From Accumulibacter sp. (GTDB lineage: Bacteria; Pseudomonadota; Gammaproteobacteria; Burkholderiales; Rhodocyclaceae), in contig JAIRPF010000145.1 in assembly GCA_031257115.1 (NCBI GenBank), positions 1-36,336 on the forward strand: 36,336 nt of DNA, given 5' to 3'. The notes beneath the pieces are model-generated. The model was not told where the DNA came from. It did no database searches and saw nothing but the letters and a program-made list of their open reading frames with translations. The stretch's first letter is position 1. Each line of letters begins with the position of its first letter. Positions 13,523 to 21,855 of this stretch are shown piece after piece. The position numbers and the translations under genes are program-made.

Positions 13523-15637
13523 ATGAATAACGACGACACCGTTTCCGGCACCGTTCCCCAATCCATTCTCGACGCGCTGACCGATTTTCCTCTTCCACGC
13601 GACGTGGCGATTCCGTCCGTCGGCGAGATTCTGGAAGTCGACGGTTTCAGGATTCCGGTCTACCGGGCGCCGGCGGTGGTGCTCGGCTGCGGCGCGGCGG
13701 GGTTGCGCGCGGCGGTCGAACTCAAGCGGCGCGGGGTCGACGTATTGATCGTCACGCGCAGGATGTTCTGGGGCACCTCGGCCTTTTCCGGCGCGGACAA
13801 GATGACCCTGCACACCGCCTGCACCAGCGATCGCGGCGACGATTTCAGGGAAATGGCGCGCGCGCTCAGCGCCGGCGGCGCGATGGACGCCGACGTGGCC
13901 TACGTCGAGGCCGTCGGGTCGATCGACGCCTTTTCGGGGCTGAAATATCTCGGCCTGCCGCTGCCGGAGGACGCCTACGGCGCCGTCCTGCGCTACCAGA
14001 CCGACCACGACGAATACGGCCGCGCCACCAGTTGCGGCCCGCGCACCTCGCGCCTGATGGTCAAGGCGCTGGCCGAGGAAGCCGTCCGCCTCGGCATCCC
14101 CTTCCTCGACCAGTCGACCGGCATGGCCCTGCTCAAGAGCGGCGCGGGCGAATCGGAAAAGGCCGCCGGCCTCATCCTGCACACGCGCGCCCATCACGAA
14201 AACCCCTACGGCCTGTGCGCCGTCCTCAGCCCGAACGTGGTGCTCGCCAGCGGCGGCCCGGGCGAACTCTACCGCGACAGCGTCTATCCGAAAAACTGCT
14301 TCGGCTCGCTCGGCATGGCGCTGGAAGCGGGGCTGGCGCTGAACAACCTGACCGAACACCAGTTCGGCATCGGTACCCGCCGCAGCGAGTTTCCGTGGAA
14401 TCTTTCCGGCACCTACGTCCAGGTCATGCCCTACGTTTACTCGACCGACGCCGACGGGCGGGAATACAACTTTCTTGCCGACCACTACCGGACGACCCGG
14501 GAACTGGCCTCCAACATTTTCCGCAAGGGTTACCAGTGGCCGTTCCACGCCGAGCGCGCGCTCGATTACGGCTCCAGCCTGGTCGACCTCGCGATCTACC
14601 GGGAAACGCATCGCGGCCGCACGGTCTGGCTCGATTTCAACCGCAATCCGCGGCCGGTTCCCGGCGACCTCCCCTTCAGCCTCGATCGCCTCGACCCGGA
14701 CGTGCGCGCCTACATGGAAAACGCCCAGGCGTTGCAGGAGACGCCGATCGAGCGCCTGCGCCGCATGAATCCGCTGGCCATCGAACTGTACCGGCAATAC
14801 AAGATGGATCTCGCGCGCGCGCCGATTCCGTTCAACGTCAACCACCAGCACATGAACGGCGGCATCGAAGTCGACGCGCACGGACGCAGCAGTCTCGACG
14901 GCTGTTACGCGGCCGGCGAGATCGCCGGCACGCACGGCGCCACCCGCCCCGGCGGCTCCGCGCTGAACGCCGGGCAAGTCTTCGGCCGGCGCTGCGCCGC
15001 GCACATCCAGGCGCGCCTCGCGCGCCATCCCGACGAGCGCCGGACGCCGGAATCCCTGGACGCGGCGCTGCGCCGCGCGCTGGCGTGGTTCGCCCGCAAC
15101 GTCGGCAATGAAGACGGCCTCGCCCTCGACGAGGTGGCGAACGAAATCCAGGCGCGCATGAGCGATCACGCCGGCTTCGTCTGCCACGTAGACGCCGTTC
15201 CCGCCGCCCTGGAAGGCGCGCGCGAACTCAATCGCCGGATCGCCGGACGCGGCCTGCGGATCCCCGACCACAAGCGCATCGACGAAGGCATTCTGCGCGC
15301 GCAGACGGCGCTGCTCTCGGAAGCCGTCCTCCACGCGCTGGACTATTACATCCGCGACGGCGGCGGCAGCCGCGGCGCGCGCATGTACTGCTCGGCCCAG
15401 GGCGGCCAGGCGCCGGCGACGCGCCTGGGGCCGCTCGACGACTTCCGCGTCCTGCCCGAAAACCTCGCCCACCGGCGGGAAAAAATCCTGCTGCGCTACC
15501 ACCCGGATACCGGTATGCAGACAAGCAAACGGCCGCTGCGCGGCATCGACGACACCGGCAAGATCTATTTCGAGAAAAACTGGGGCGCTTACCTCACGGG
15601 AGCCATCTACCCGGAAGACCGCCGGACAACGGAATGA
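13523..15637 (+). CDS. FAD-dependent oxidoreductase, succinate dehydrogenase/fumarate reductase flavoprotein-like
   Basis: A 704-residue flavoprotein. An FAD-binding Rossmann motif lies at about residues 51-80 (VVLGCGAAGLRAAVEL, then DVLIVTRR). Later come HMNGGIEVD, resembling the HxxMGG region of the family, and THGATRPGGSALNAGQVFG, which aligns with the substrate-binding arginine loop and FAD end of succinate dehydrogenase/fumarate reductase. A long C-terminal region follows. The ATG at 13523 follows CGAGGG; an upstream in-frame start at 13463 lacks support. Unlike true SdhA there is no adjacent iron-sulfur or anchor subunit, so the enzyme is probably soluble. It likely belongs to the same LacI regulon as the CoA-transferase. 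Substrate unknown. Confidence 0.85.
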   Translation: MNNDDTVSGTVPQSILDALTDFPLPRDVAIPSVGEILEVDGFRIPVYRAPAVVLGCGAAGLRAAVELKRRGVDVLIVTRRMFWGTSAFSGADKMTLHTACTSDRGDDFREMARALSAGGAMDADVAYVEAVGSIDAFSGLKYLGLPLPEDAYGAVLRYQTDHDEYGRATSCGPRTSRLMVKALAEEAVRLGIPFLDQSTGMALLKSGAGESEKAAGLILHTRAHHENPYGLCAVLSPNVVLASGGPGELYRDSVYPKNCFGSLGMALEAGLALNNLTEHQFGIGTRRSEFPWNLSGTYVQVMPYVYSTDADGREYNFLADHYRTTRELASNIFRKGYQWPFHAERALDYGSSLVDLAIYRETHRGRTVWLDFNRNPRPVPGDLPFSLDRLDPDVRAYMENAQALQETPIERLRRMNPLAIELYRQYKMDLARAPIPFNVNHQHMNGGIEVDAHGRSSLDGCYAAGEIAGTHGATRPGGSALNAGQVFGRRCAAHIQARLARHPDERRTPESLDAALRRALAWFARNVGNEDGLALDEVANEIQARMSDHAGFVCHVDAVPAALEGARELNRRIAGRGLRIPDHKRIDEGILRAQTALLSEAVLHALDYYIRDGGGSRGARMYCSAQGGQAPATRLGPLDDFRVLPENLAHRREKILLRYHPDTGMQTSKRPLRGIDDTGKIYFEKNWGAYLTGAIYPEDRRTTE

Positions 15638-15835
15638 CGCGGGCGTCCGATGCCGGACGGCCGTGATTCTTCCGCGCGGCATGTATGCACCGGCATCGTT
15701 TTTTTGCCACGGGAGCACGGAGGACACGGAGAGAAACAAGGGCAAAAAATGTTAACCACAACGAGCACAATGAAAAACAAGAGCGAAAAGCAGTAACTAC
15801 AACGAACACGACGAGAAACAGAGAAAGAACCCGTC

Positions 15836-15855
15836 ATTCCCGCGAACGCGGGAAT
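15836..15855. repeat. dRS3-like palindromic repeat, copy 2
   Basis: Identical 20-base palindrome to that at 7438-7457, with extended similarity on the downstream side (CCAGGAACGTGC and following bases). Confidence 0.75.
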
Positions 15856-15999
15856 CCAGGAACGTGCATTCCGGCGCGAGACGCCGTAAACCAAGCCTCC
15901 ATCTCAAGGGATGTGTCGCGCCGAAGGCGTGACGGAGAGAGTTGAGCAGCGGGATTTCAAGGCGCGGACAAACAGGAATCATCATTCACAGGAATCGTC

Positions 16000-16019
16000 A
16001 TTCCCGCGAACGCGGGAAT
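16000..16019. repeat. dRS3-like palindromic repeat, copy 3
   Basis: Identical 20-base palindrome preceded by GTC and followed by CCAG as in the other two copies, but the longer flanking similarity is not kept. Confidence 0.75.
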
Positions 16020-16243
16020 CCAGTTCGTTCGTCAAAAAGGAGCACGGACGTCCCGCCCGCAAAAAAGCGGACGAAGCGGGCGGGATGCCCGCCAACCCCT
16101 ATTCCATCCCTATCCACAAAATTCCATAAATCAATTATAAAACAATAAGATAGATAAAATTATCATCCACAACTGTCTTGCAAATTCCGGCAGAATCCGC
16201 TATTTTATGTAGTACCTGATGAGGGTGCGATAAAGGAGCCGAC

Positions 16244-17524
16244 ATGCCAAAGAAAGCGAGAGAACTCACACAACTTCAACTCGACAAAGCCATCCGTGAA
16301 ATGAAAGCCAACTCCAAGCGCGGCAAGATTGCCGTCGGCGGGGTTGACGGTCTTTACCTCTTCGTTTCCCTGACGGGCGCTACCTACTGGATTCTGCTCT
16401 ATCCCAAGGGCACGCGCATCAATGGCAAGGGCGAAACCGTCACGCATCGCGTCAGTACCGCGCTCTACAGTATCCCCAGCAATTATCCCACGGTCGGGCT
16501 GAAACAAGCCCGTGAGCGAGCAAGACAGTTGCGCCATGAACTGCTCAAGGGCAACGATCCGGCGGAAAAGCACCGCCATGAGCGCCTGGAAAAATTTCGC
16601 GCCGAGAATCAAAAAACCTTCGCGCAGTGCGCCGAAGTCATCATCGAGCAGAAAAAACGGGAACTGAGCAACCTCAAAGCCGCCCTGCAATGGCGCAGCA
16701 CGATGCAGACCTATGTCTTCCCCGTCATTGGCGAACGCAAGATCAATGAAATCACCAAGCACGACATCGTCAGGATTCTCGAACCCATCTGGCACACCAA
16801 GACCAAGACGGCAACCCAGCTCCGGGGAAAGATCGCCACCGTGTTCGACTACGCCAAGGCCATGGAATACTGCGAAGGAGAAAACCCGGCCAGCTGGAAA
16901 GGCACGCTCGAACCGATTCTCGGCCAGCCCAAACGGGTGGTCAAGCATCTGGCCGCCTTGCCCTACCCCCAGATCGGCCCCTTCATGGAAGCGCTTCGCC
17001 GCGAGGAAGGCATGGCGGCGCGCGCCCTGGAGTTCTCCATCCTCACCGCCACCCGCTCCGGCGAAGTTCGACATGCCACCTGGGATGAAATCGACTTTGA
17101 AGCGAAGACCTGGACGATTCCCGCCGAACGCATGAAAGCCCGGAAAGAACACCCCATTCCCCTGAGTGAGGCCGCAATCGACTTTCTGCAAACGCTCAAA
17201 CAAAACGTGCTCCGAAGCGAAACCTGGCTCTTCCCCTCGCCCTACAAGAAAGACGCGCCCCTGAAAGACCCCGCGCTGATTAACGTCATGAACCGGATGG
17301 GCTGGACGGGGCTGACGCAACACGGATTCCGTTCGACTTTCCGGGACTGGGCGGGAGAACAAACGCCACATGCCCGCGAAGTCATCGAACACGCGCTCGC
17401 GCACCAACTCAAAGACAAATCCGAAGCCGCGTACCAGCGTGGAACGCTCTGGCCCAAGCGGATCGTCCTGATGAATGACTGGGCGAATTACTGTGGGATG
17501 CGTTCGGCAAGCCCCGAATCTTGA
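16244..17524 (+). CDS. int: P4-type tyrosine integrase
   Basis: A 426-residue site-specific recombinase. The N-terminal DUF4102-like arm-binding domain (GGVDGLYLFVSLTGATYWIL) is followed by a core-binding domain and a catalytic domain with Arg271 (TATRSGEVRHATWDEID), His360 and Arg363 (HGFRSTFRDW), His387 (EHALAHQ) and the nucleophile Tyr397 (EAAYQRG). All key residues are present, so it may be active. A good AAGGAG precedes the ATG. It stands at the left end of the ICE-like block and reads into it, the usual integrase position, but no tRNA target lies upstream. Confidence 0.92.
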   Translation: MPKKARELTQLQLDKAIREMKANSKRGKIAVGGVDGLYLFVSLTGATYWILLYPKGTRINGKGETVTHRVSTALYSIPSNYPTVGLKQARERARQLRHELLKGNDPAEKHRHERLEKFRAENQKTFAQCAEVIIEQKKRELSNLKAALQWRSTMQTYVFPVIGERKINEITKHDIVRILEPIWHTKTKTATQLRGKIATVFDYAKAMEYCEGENPASWKGTLEPILGQPKRVVKHLAALPYPQIGPFMEALRREEGMAARALEFSILTATRSGEVRHATWDEIDFEAKTWTIPAERMKARKEHPIPLSEAAIDFLQTLKQNVLRSETWLFPSPYKKDAPLKDPALINVMNRMGWTGLTQHGFRSTFRDWAGEQTPHAREVIEHALAHQLKDKSEAAYQRGTLWPKRIVLMNDWANYCGMRSASPES

Positions 17525-17890
17525 AACCGGAAATTGCCGACCGGACTGATCGCGTCCGGGTATAGGACCACGGAGAGCCACGGAGTTCCACGCCCTGCGC
17601 GTTTCGGGTTTCAGACAAAAAAGGGAAACGTCCTTATCGGTTTTGTTAACAACTTCAACTTTCATATTCCTCTTTTTTCAGAATGAAAAATGTACTTGCT
17701 TTCGTCATGATTGGCCCAGACAAGGACGAACATTTTTATCTTTCATCATTCCATTCAAGATTTCAAGACGGAGTCGGACGGAGGCTTGCACGAAAATAAA
17801 AATCGGGAACGACAAAAAAGAAAAACGCGATGGCTCTGTTTTTGAACGAGTCATTTACTGAAAACATAAAAAACAAGCAACGATCTAAAA

Positions 17891-17978
17891 CCCTTGTGTT
17901 TACTGGCATTGAGGCGTGTGGACGTCCATGGCATTATACCCGGGGTATAGACCCGTGGAGAGCCACTGAGTTCCACAC
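17891..17978 (+). repeat. Long direct repeat, copy A
   Basis: Starts CCCTTGTGTTTACTGGC and ends AGCCACTGAGTTCCACAC. Copy B lies 327 bases downstream. Within it TATACCC-G-GGGTATA (17935-17949) is a perfect palindrome. The end of the unit (GCCAC.G.GTTCCAC) also occurs at about 17576-17589 and at 21368-21400. Confidence 0.6.
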
Positions 17979-18217
17979 ATCATCTGCCTTTGACATGAAG
18001 CAGGATTTTCTGATTCTCAATATATCACGCACTGCTTGTAATCCGTTTCACTGTTGACTCTGTGACTCCGAAATCTGAAAATGCCAGAGAGAAGAGAAAA
18101 TAAAAATAAACGCGAACGAAGAACGAAATTCACTCGAAAATCAAAAATCCGCATGATGCCCTGAAGCCACAAAAATGTATTTATTTAGCCCAGCAAAAAA
18201 TCAATAATCAATCCAAT

Positions 18218-18297
18218 CCCTTGTGTTTACTGGCTTTGTGACGACTGGATTTCCATGGAACTAGACCACTGGTATAAAGCCGCATAAAGCCACCGAG
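18218..18297 (+). repeat. Long direct repeat, copy B
   Basis: Starts CCCTTGTGTTTACTGGC and ends AGCCACCGAGTTCCACAC. It shares the TCCATGG centre with copy A and the TAGACC...GGTAT phrase with the related site near 21370. It ends just before the first ICE gene. Confidence 0.6.
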
Positions 18298-18413
18298 TTC
18301 CACACTTCAAGCGCATGACGCAAGAAACGGGATTTTTCCAATCCGCATTGTTGCCTGACAGCCTTCCGCTTTCCCCCGATGCTGGCGACTCTTTTTTTCT
18401 TGTCGAGCCGCCC

Positions 18414-19214
18414 ATGCCCAACGAACCCCTGCAACTCAATCTCGGATCCCTGCGCAGCGCCATGTCATTGACGCTCCACACTCATCACGCTTCGCGCATC
18501 TGGCATGGCCGTGCCCCGTCGGACGGACGGCCCGGCATCGTCGGACTGAACGGCTTCATCGCCGTCATGAACAAGATGAAGCGCGGTTCGGAACAGGACG
18601 ACCCCTACAGCGATTGGTGGATGCTGCGCATCGAGGAGAAACTCGAACACACGCGGGCGGTACTCCAGACCTTGCGCGAACAGGTCGACACCGCGCTCGC
18701 CGGGGTGCCACCTGCCCTTTCCCTGGGCGAGAACCTGAATGTCCAGCCCGTGAAACTGCCGCTCTTCGTGAACGCGCAACTGGGCTTCATGGCCGTCTAT
18801 CTCCTCGCCGACTACGACGAACTGGCCCGCAAGCTGATCCTCGCCCACCACACCGCCCTCATCGACCGGGAGACCCTGGACCGCTGGGTGGGCGAAGGCG
18901 CGCACGCGCTCCGCAGCCTCTTCTCGCTCGCCCAGCACTACCGCTACTCGGGCTGCGTGCGCGACGACTTCGCTTCCCGGAACGCAGCGGCGCGCGCGGC
19001 GCTGGAGAAGTACGGGGAATTGCCGCGGGAAGTCATGGAAGGCACGAAGCGTTCCCGCTTCGCCCCGCCGATCGTCCGGCGATCCAGCAAGGAAATGACG
19101 GAAGCAGGGATTCATGCGGACGCGGAGATGCCTGCGGACGCGGAGATGCCTGCGGACGCAAAGACTGGCACAGACGCGGACGAACCCCAGGACATCACCG
19201 GAGAACCGCTATGA
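18414..19214 (+). CDS. ICE protein, PFL_4669 family
   Basis: A protein matching the integrating conjugative element PFL_4669 family by its hallmark N-terminal stretch (LGSLRSAMSLTLHTHHAS, then RIWHGRAP and GRPGIVGLNGF) and the DDPYSDWWMLRIEEKL block. The family's biochemical role is unknown; it sits in the DNA-processing module of PAGI-2/clc-like elements. The ATG at 18414 gives the family-like N-terminus; the frame is open to an ATG at 18315 which lacks a ribosome site. The C-terminus carries an acidic repeat (ADAEMP) encoded by an 18-base tandem repeat. It overlaps the next gene as ATGA. Confidence 0.8.
   Translation: MPNEPLQLNLGSLRSAMSLTLHTHHASRIWHGRAPSDGRPGIVGLNGFIAVMNKMKRGSEQDDPYSDWWMLRIEEKLEHTRAVLQTLREQVDTALAGVPPALSLGENLNVQPVKLPLFVNAQLGFMAVYLLADYDELARKLILAHHTALIDRETLDRWVGEGAHALRSLFSLAQHYRYSGCVRDDFASRNAAARAALEKYGELPREVMEGTKRSRFAPPIVRRSSKEMTEAGIHADAEMPADAEMPADAKTGTDADEPQDITGEPL
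19116..19151 (+). repeat. 18-bp tandem repeat inside the PFL_4669-family gene
   Basis: GCGGACGCGGAGATGCCT occurs twice in a row (19116-19133, 19134-19151) and a third partial unit follows. It encodes ADAEMP repeats and keeps the frame, so copy number could vary without breaking the gene. Confidence 0.8.
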
Positions 19215-19690
19215 CTTTCCTGCCGCTGGAACAGGCGGACTTCCTGCGCCTGAAACAGGCCGCCTATCTAAAAGGCCTTTTAAGACCTTTTAAGGGTAAG
19301 GGAAGTTTGGAGGCCTGGGCCAACCAGTGTTTTACGCTACGCAACGAATTGATGGCCCTGGAAGAGAACCGGGGCCTGGCACAAACGCGCGTTCTCCTGC
19401 GCGGCCTTCCCGTGGAATTGGCCCAGCAGCGGACGGGCGCGGGCACGACTTTCCCGCGCTGGCGCCAACCCGACCGTTCGGCGATGGGCACGGCGCTGTG
19501 GCGGGCCGTCATGGGTTCGCCCGGCACGCCCGTGCGCCTGATGGACGCCCTTCATGCGATGGAGCAGCAGCGGATCGTGCTCAACATGCAGGTGAGCCTG
19601 CTTCATACCCTGGGACGGCAGGCGCGGGAGTGCGCCGACAAGACGGCCTGGGCCGAGGCGGTGTATCTCGCTCGGACGGCTTCCCCATGA
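19211..19690 (+). CDS. DUF3158 family ICE protein
   Basis: A 159-residue protein starting MTFLPLEQADFLRLKQAAYL and containing RVLLRGLPVELAQQRTGAGTTFPRW and a C-terminal helix (MEQQRIVLNMQVSLLHTL). Pattern and position directly after the PFL_4669-family gene match DUF3158 proteins of integrative conjugative elements. Start and stop overlap both neighbours by ATGA, showing tight translational coupling. Function is not established. Confidence 0.75.
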   Translation: MTFLPLEQADFLRLKQAAYLKGLLRPFKGKGSLEAWANQCFTLRNELMALEENRGLAQTRVLLRGLPVELAQQRTGAGTTFPRWRQPDRSAMGTALWRAVMGSPGTPVRLMDALHAMEQQRIVLNMQVSLLHTLGRQARECADKTAWAEAVYLARTASP

Positions 19691-20641
19691 CGGCGGCGCG
19701 CTGGCTCGACGCAATCCACGTCGGGGATTGCCGGAGGCTCTTGCGAGCGATGCGCGCGGACGGCGTGCGGGTTCGTACCTGCGTGACCAGTCCGCCGTAC
19801 CATGACCTGCGGAGCTATTTGCCCCCGGAACACCCCGACAAGGCCTTGGAGATCGGCTATCAGGAAACGCCGAACGCCTACATCGCCCATCTCGTGGAGG
19901 TCTTCCGCGCGGTACGCGATCTCCTGACCGACGACGGGACGCTCTGGGTCGTGATCGGCGACACCTATGCGGCTCGGCGCACGTACCAGACGGCGAGCAC
20001 GCGGCCCAAAGCACGGCGCTGCCCAGGGCGCGCTGGGCGCGTCGCGGCCCGAGCCGGGCATCAAACCCAAGGACTTGCTGGGCATCCCCTGGCGGCTCGC
20101 GTTCGCCTTGCGCGAGAACGGCTGGTATCTGCGGCAGGAAGTGATCTGGCACAAACAGAATCCCATGCCGGAGAGTGTCGCCGATCGTTTTACACGCGCA
20201 CACGAACAAATATTCCTGTTGTCCAAGCGCGCCCGGTATTACTTCGACCAAGCGGCGATCAGCGAGCCGTCCGTCTATCCGCGCGACCCCGGCAACCTCC
20301 GCCCGGTGCGCGTTCCGCCCCATGAGCGTCAGAGCGGCTTGCGGGCGAAGCTCCACGAAATCGGCCCTCGCGCGTGGCGCAATCGCCGCGATGTCTGGAG
20401 TGTGGCGAGCCAGACTTTCCGGGGCGAGCACTTCGCGGTGTTCCCGGAAAAGTTGATTACGCCGTGCCTCCTCGCCGGGTCCGCCATTGGCGACACGGTG
20501 CTCGATCCCTTCATGGGCAGCGGCACGACGGCGCGGGTCGCCCGGCAATTGCAACGGTATTTCATCGACTGCGAATTGAATCGCCGCTTCGTCGAGGCGG
20601 CCTCCCTGTTTCTTTCAACCCCCAAGGAGGTTTTACCATGA
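19687..20641 (+). pseudogene. DNA methyltransferase (N6/N4 type), frameshifted
   Basis: The first frame reads MTAARWLDAIHVGDCRRLL and holds the catalytic motif TSPPYHDLRSY (motif IV, TSPPY class), then VIGDTYA. Near 20005 homology moves to the +1 frame, where it continues GASRPEPGIKPKDLLGIPW, VIWHKQNPMPES, and the AdoMet-binding LDPFMGSGTT (motif I), ending before ssb. TSPPY before FxGxG is the beta-class order seen in N4-cytosine and some N6-adenine enzymes. A one-base insertion (or two-base loss) breaks the gene, unless it is a sequencing error. It overlaps DUF3158 as ATGA. No restriction partner is nearby, so it is likely a solitary ICE modification enzyme. Confidence 0.75.
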
Positions 20642-21130
20642 GTACCCGTTTTTATGGCGAGGGCAATATCGGTTCCGCGCCCGAAGTCCGTGAATTTCCC
20701 AATGGCAACGAGGAACCGCGAAGGCTCCTGCGCCTGAATGTCCATTTCGACAATCCCGTGCCGCGCAAGGACGGCGAATACGAGGATCGGGGCGGTTTCT
20801 GGGCTCCGGTCGAACTCTGGCACCGGGAGGCCGGGCACTGGCAGACGCTTTACCAGAAGGGCATGCGCGTGCTGGTCGAGGGGCGCATGCTGCGCGACGG
20901 TTGGGAGGATGAGGACGGAGCCGCGCGCGTGACCTATCGAATTACGGCCCGCGCGGTCGGCCATTCTGCCCCATCGGGTCGAGGCCGTCACGATGGGACA
21001 GAAAGACCACGAGGAGGAGGTTCCGCCTCCCCCATCGCCGCCTCCCGCGCCGCCTTCGCTCCCTTTCACGGAACCGGAGGACGCGGAGAAATCGGAGAAA
21101 CCGAAGAAGTCCCGGAAAGAGTCGAAGTGA
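20638..21130 (+). pseudogene. ssb: Single-stranded DNA-binding protein, frameshifted C-terminus
   Basis: Starts MSTRFYGEGNIGSAPEVREF after a strong AAGGAGG and has the OB-fold pattern of ICE SSB proteins (LRLNVHFDNPV, WAPVELWHREAGHW, KGMRVLVEGRMLRDGWEDEDG). After RITARAVG at about 20955 the expected continuation (ILPHRVEAVTMGQKDHEEEV, then a proline-rich and Lys/Glu tail) lies in the +1 frame and ends with TGA at 21130. The original frame runs on without sense to 21294. The change fits a single extra C. The OB core is intact, so a protein with an altered tail could still bind DNA. Confidence 0.75.
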
Positions 21131-21186
21131 GGCAGCAAGGGCGGCTGCGGCAAGTCTTCGCCGCCCTTCATGCGCCAAGTTGTCGT

Positions 21187-21279
21187 CTACTTTGCGGGTT
21201 TCCTGCGTTTCGCGGCGGCGACCGCTTCCTTGAAGGGCGTGCGCTCGGCGATCGCGGCCACGAGTTCGGTTTTGTTCAT
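21187..21279 (-). pseudogene. HU-like mini-ORF, internal deletion
   Basis: Thirty codons: MNKTELVAAIAERTPFKEAV then AAAKRRKPAK. The first 12 residues match the start of HU DNA-binding proteins, and FKEAVAAAKRRKPAK resembles an HU C-terminal end with a basic tail. The ~60-residue DNA-binding arm between them is missing. It is most simply an HU gene collapsed by an internal in-frame deletion. Confidence 0.4.
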
Positions 21280-21344
21280 GGGGTGCTCCGTTGAGGGTGG
21301 ATTGGGCAGGAACAAGGCGGGAAGCCTGTGGCGCAATCATACGT

Positions 21345-21400
21345 CCTTGGCGCTCCGTGGCGCTAGACCCCAGGTATGAAGCCACCGCGTTCCACACACG
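21345..21400 (+). repeat. Copy of the TAGACC/GTTCCACAC repeat
   Basis: CTAGACCCCAGGTATGAAGC then CACCGCGTTCCACAC matches the distal half of the direct repeats at 17891 and 18218. It sits after ssb, so the family flanks the PFL_4669-DUF3158-methyltransferase-ssb block on both sides. Confidence 0.5.
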
Positions 21401-21610
21401 TCCTGCGCGACGGGGCAAGAATCCGGTGTCTCGCGGTTCGCATTCCGGATGGTTTTTTGACGGTAAAACGAAAATAGTGCCGCCACCGATGAACGCGCGC
21501 TTCCCCGCGCTTCCCGGCGCGATGCCTCCCGCGAGGGGCGCGCGTCTGCCGCCCTCCTTGGTTTTCTTCGATGCGTTCCATCCCCTGATCGACGCTGTTT
21601 CCGTTGTCCG

Positions 21611-21655
21611 CGACAGGTCTCCCGGCGGCTTGCCGACTCGCCGGGAGACCTGTCG
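21611..21655. repeat. 17-bp perfect inverted repeat with 11-base loop
   Basis: CGACAGGTCTCCCGGCG at 21611-21627 pairs exactly with CGCCGGGAGACCTGTCG at 21639-21655. As RNA it would be an extremely stable hairpin. No U-tract follows on either strand, so it is not a standard terminator. It lies in a 400-base gene-free stretch between ssb and DUF3742. Confidence 0.8.
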
Positions 21656-21687
21656 GGGTCGACGGTAATCGACACCGGAACCCGCCG

Positions 21688-21855
21688 GTGAAACAACGGG
21701 TTGCCGGGGTTTTGGGTGGGGCGCTGGCGTTTGCGGGAATACGGGTGGGGAATGTGCTCGGCGGTTTCATCACAGGGACAGCGGACGCAAAAGCCGCGGG
21801 AAGCAGCGGTGCGCGTATCGCCATGACAGCCGCGAAAGGGGGGGTATCAAAGTAA
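21688..21855 (+). CDS. Small hydrophobic ORF convergent with DUF3742
   Basis: Fifty-five residues from a GTG: VKQRVAGVLGGALAFAGIRV then GNVLGGFITGTADAKAAG, ending KGGVSK. The glycine-rich hydrophobic first half could be a membrane span. No good ribosome binding site is seen. Its stop overlaps the end of the minus-strand DUF3742 gene by nine bases. Not recognised; it may be a real small protein or chance. Confidence 0.3.
   Translation: MKQRVAGVLGGALAFAGIRVGNVLGGFITGTADAKAAGSSGARIAMTAAKGGVSK

Larger units (their letters stand above)
15638..16243. other. Intergenic region with repeats before the integrase
   Basis: No convincing gene in 606 bases. It holds CACGGAGGACACGGAG- and AACCACAACGAGCAC-type phrases shared with 7240-7360, two dRS3-like repeats, and an AT-rich segment from 16120 to 16200 that probably carries the integrase promoter. 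AAGGAG at 16233-16238 is the integrase ribosome binding site. No tRNA or obvious attachment core is visible. Confidence 0.6.
17525..18314. other. AT-rich non-coding region with long direct repeats
   Basis: About 790 bases with no convincing gene and clearly lower GC than the surroundings. It holds two ~85-base direct repeats and a shorter related phrase (GAGCCACGGAGTTCCACG) near 17572-17589. Short open frames here show no protein-like pattern. It could carry regulatory or attachment-related sites of the element. Confidence 0.55.

Noticed and set aside
13478..15745. A 755-codon open frame antisense to the flavoprotein gene
   Set aside because: It is the antisense shadow of a GC-rich gene: high Arg/Ala/Val, no recognisable motif, while the other strand encodes a clear FAD enzyme.
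16100..16243. A tRNA gene as attachment site before the integrase
   Set aside because: No cloverleaf or T-loop pattern (GGTTCGAATCC-like) could be found there; the region is simply AT-rich.
17643..18057. Short open frames in the AT-rich gap after the integrase
   Set aside because: No protein-like pattern, no ribosome binding sites, and they run through the direct repeat at 17891.
19116..19170. A CRISPR-like repeat
   Set aside because: It is a two-and-a-bit unit coding tandem repeat without spacers inside the PFL_4669-family gene.
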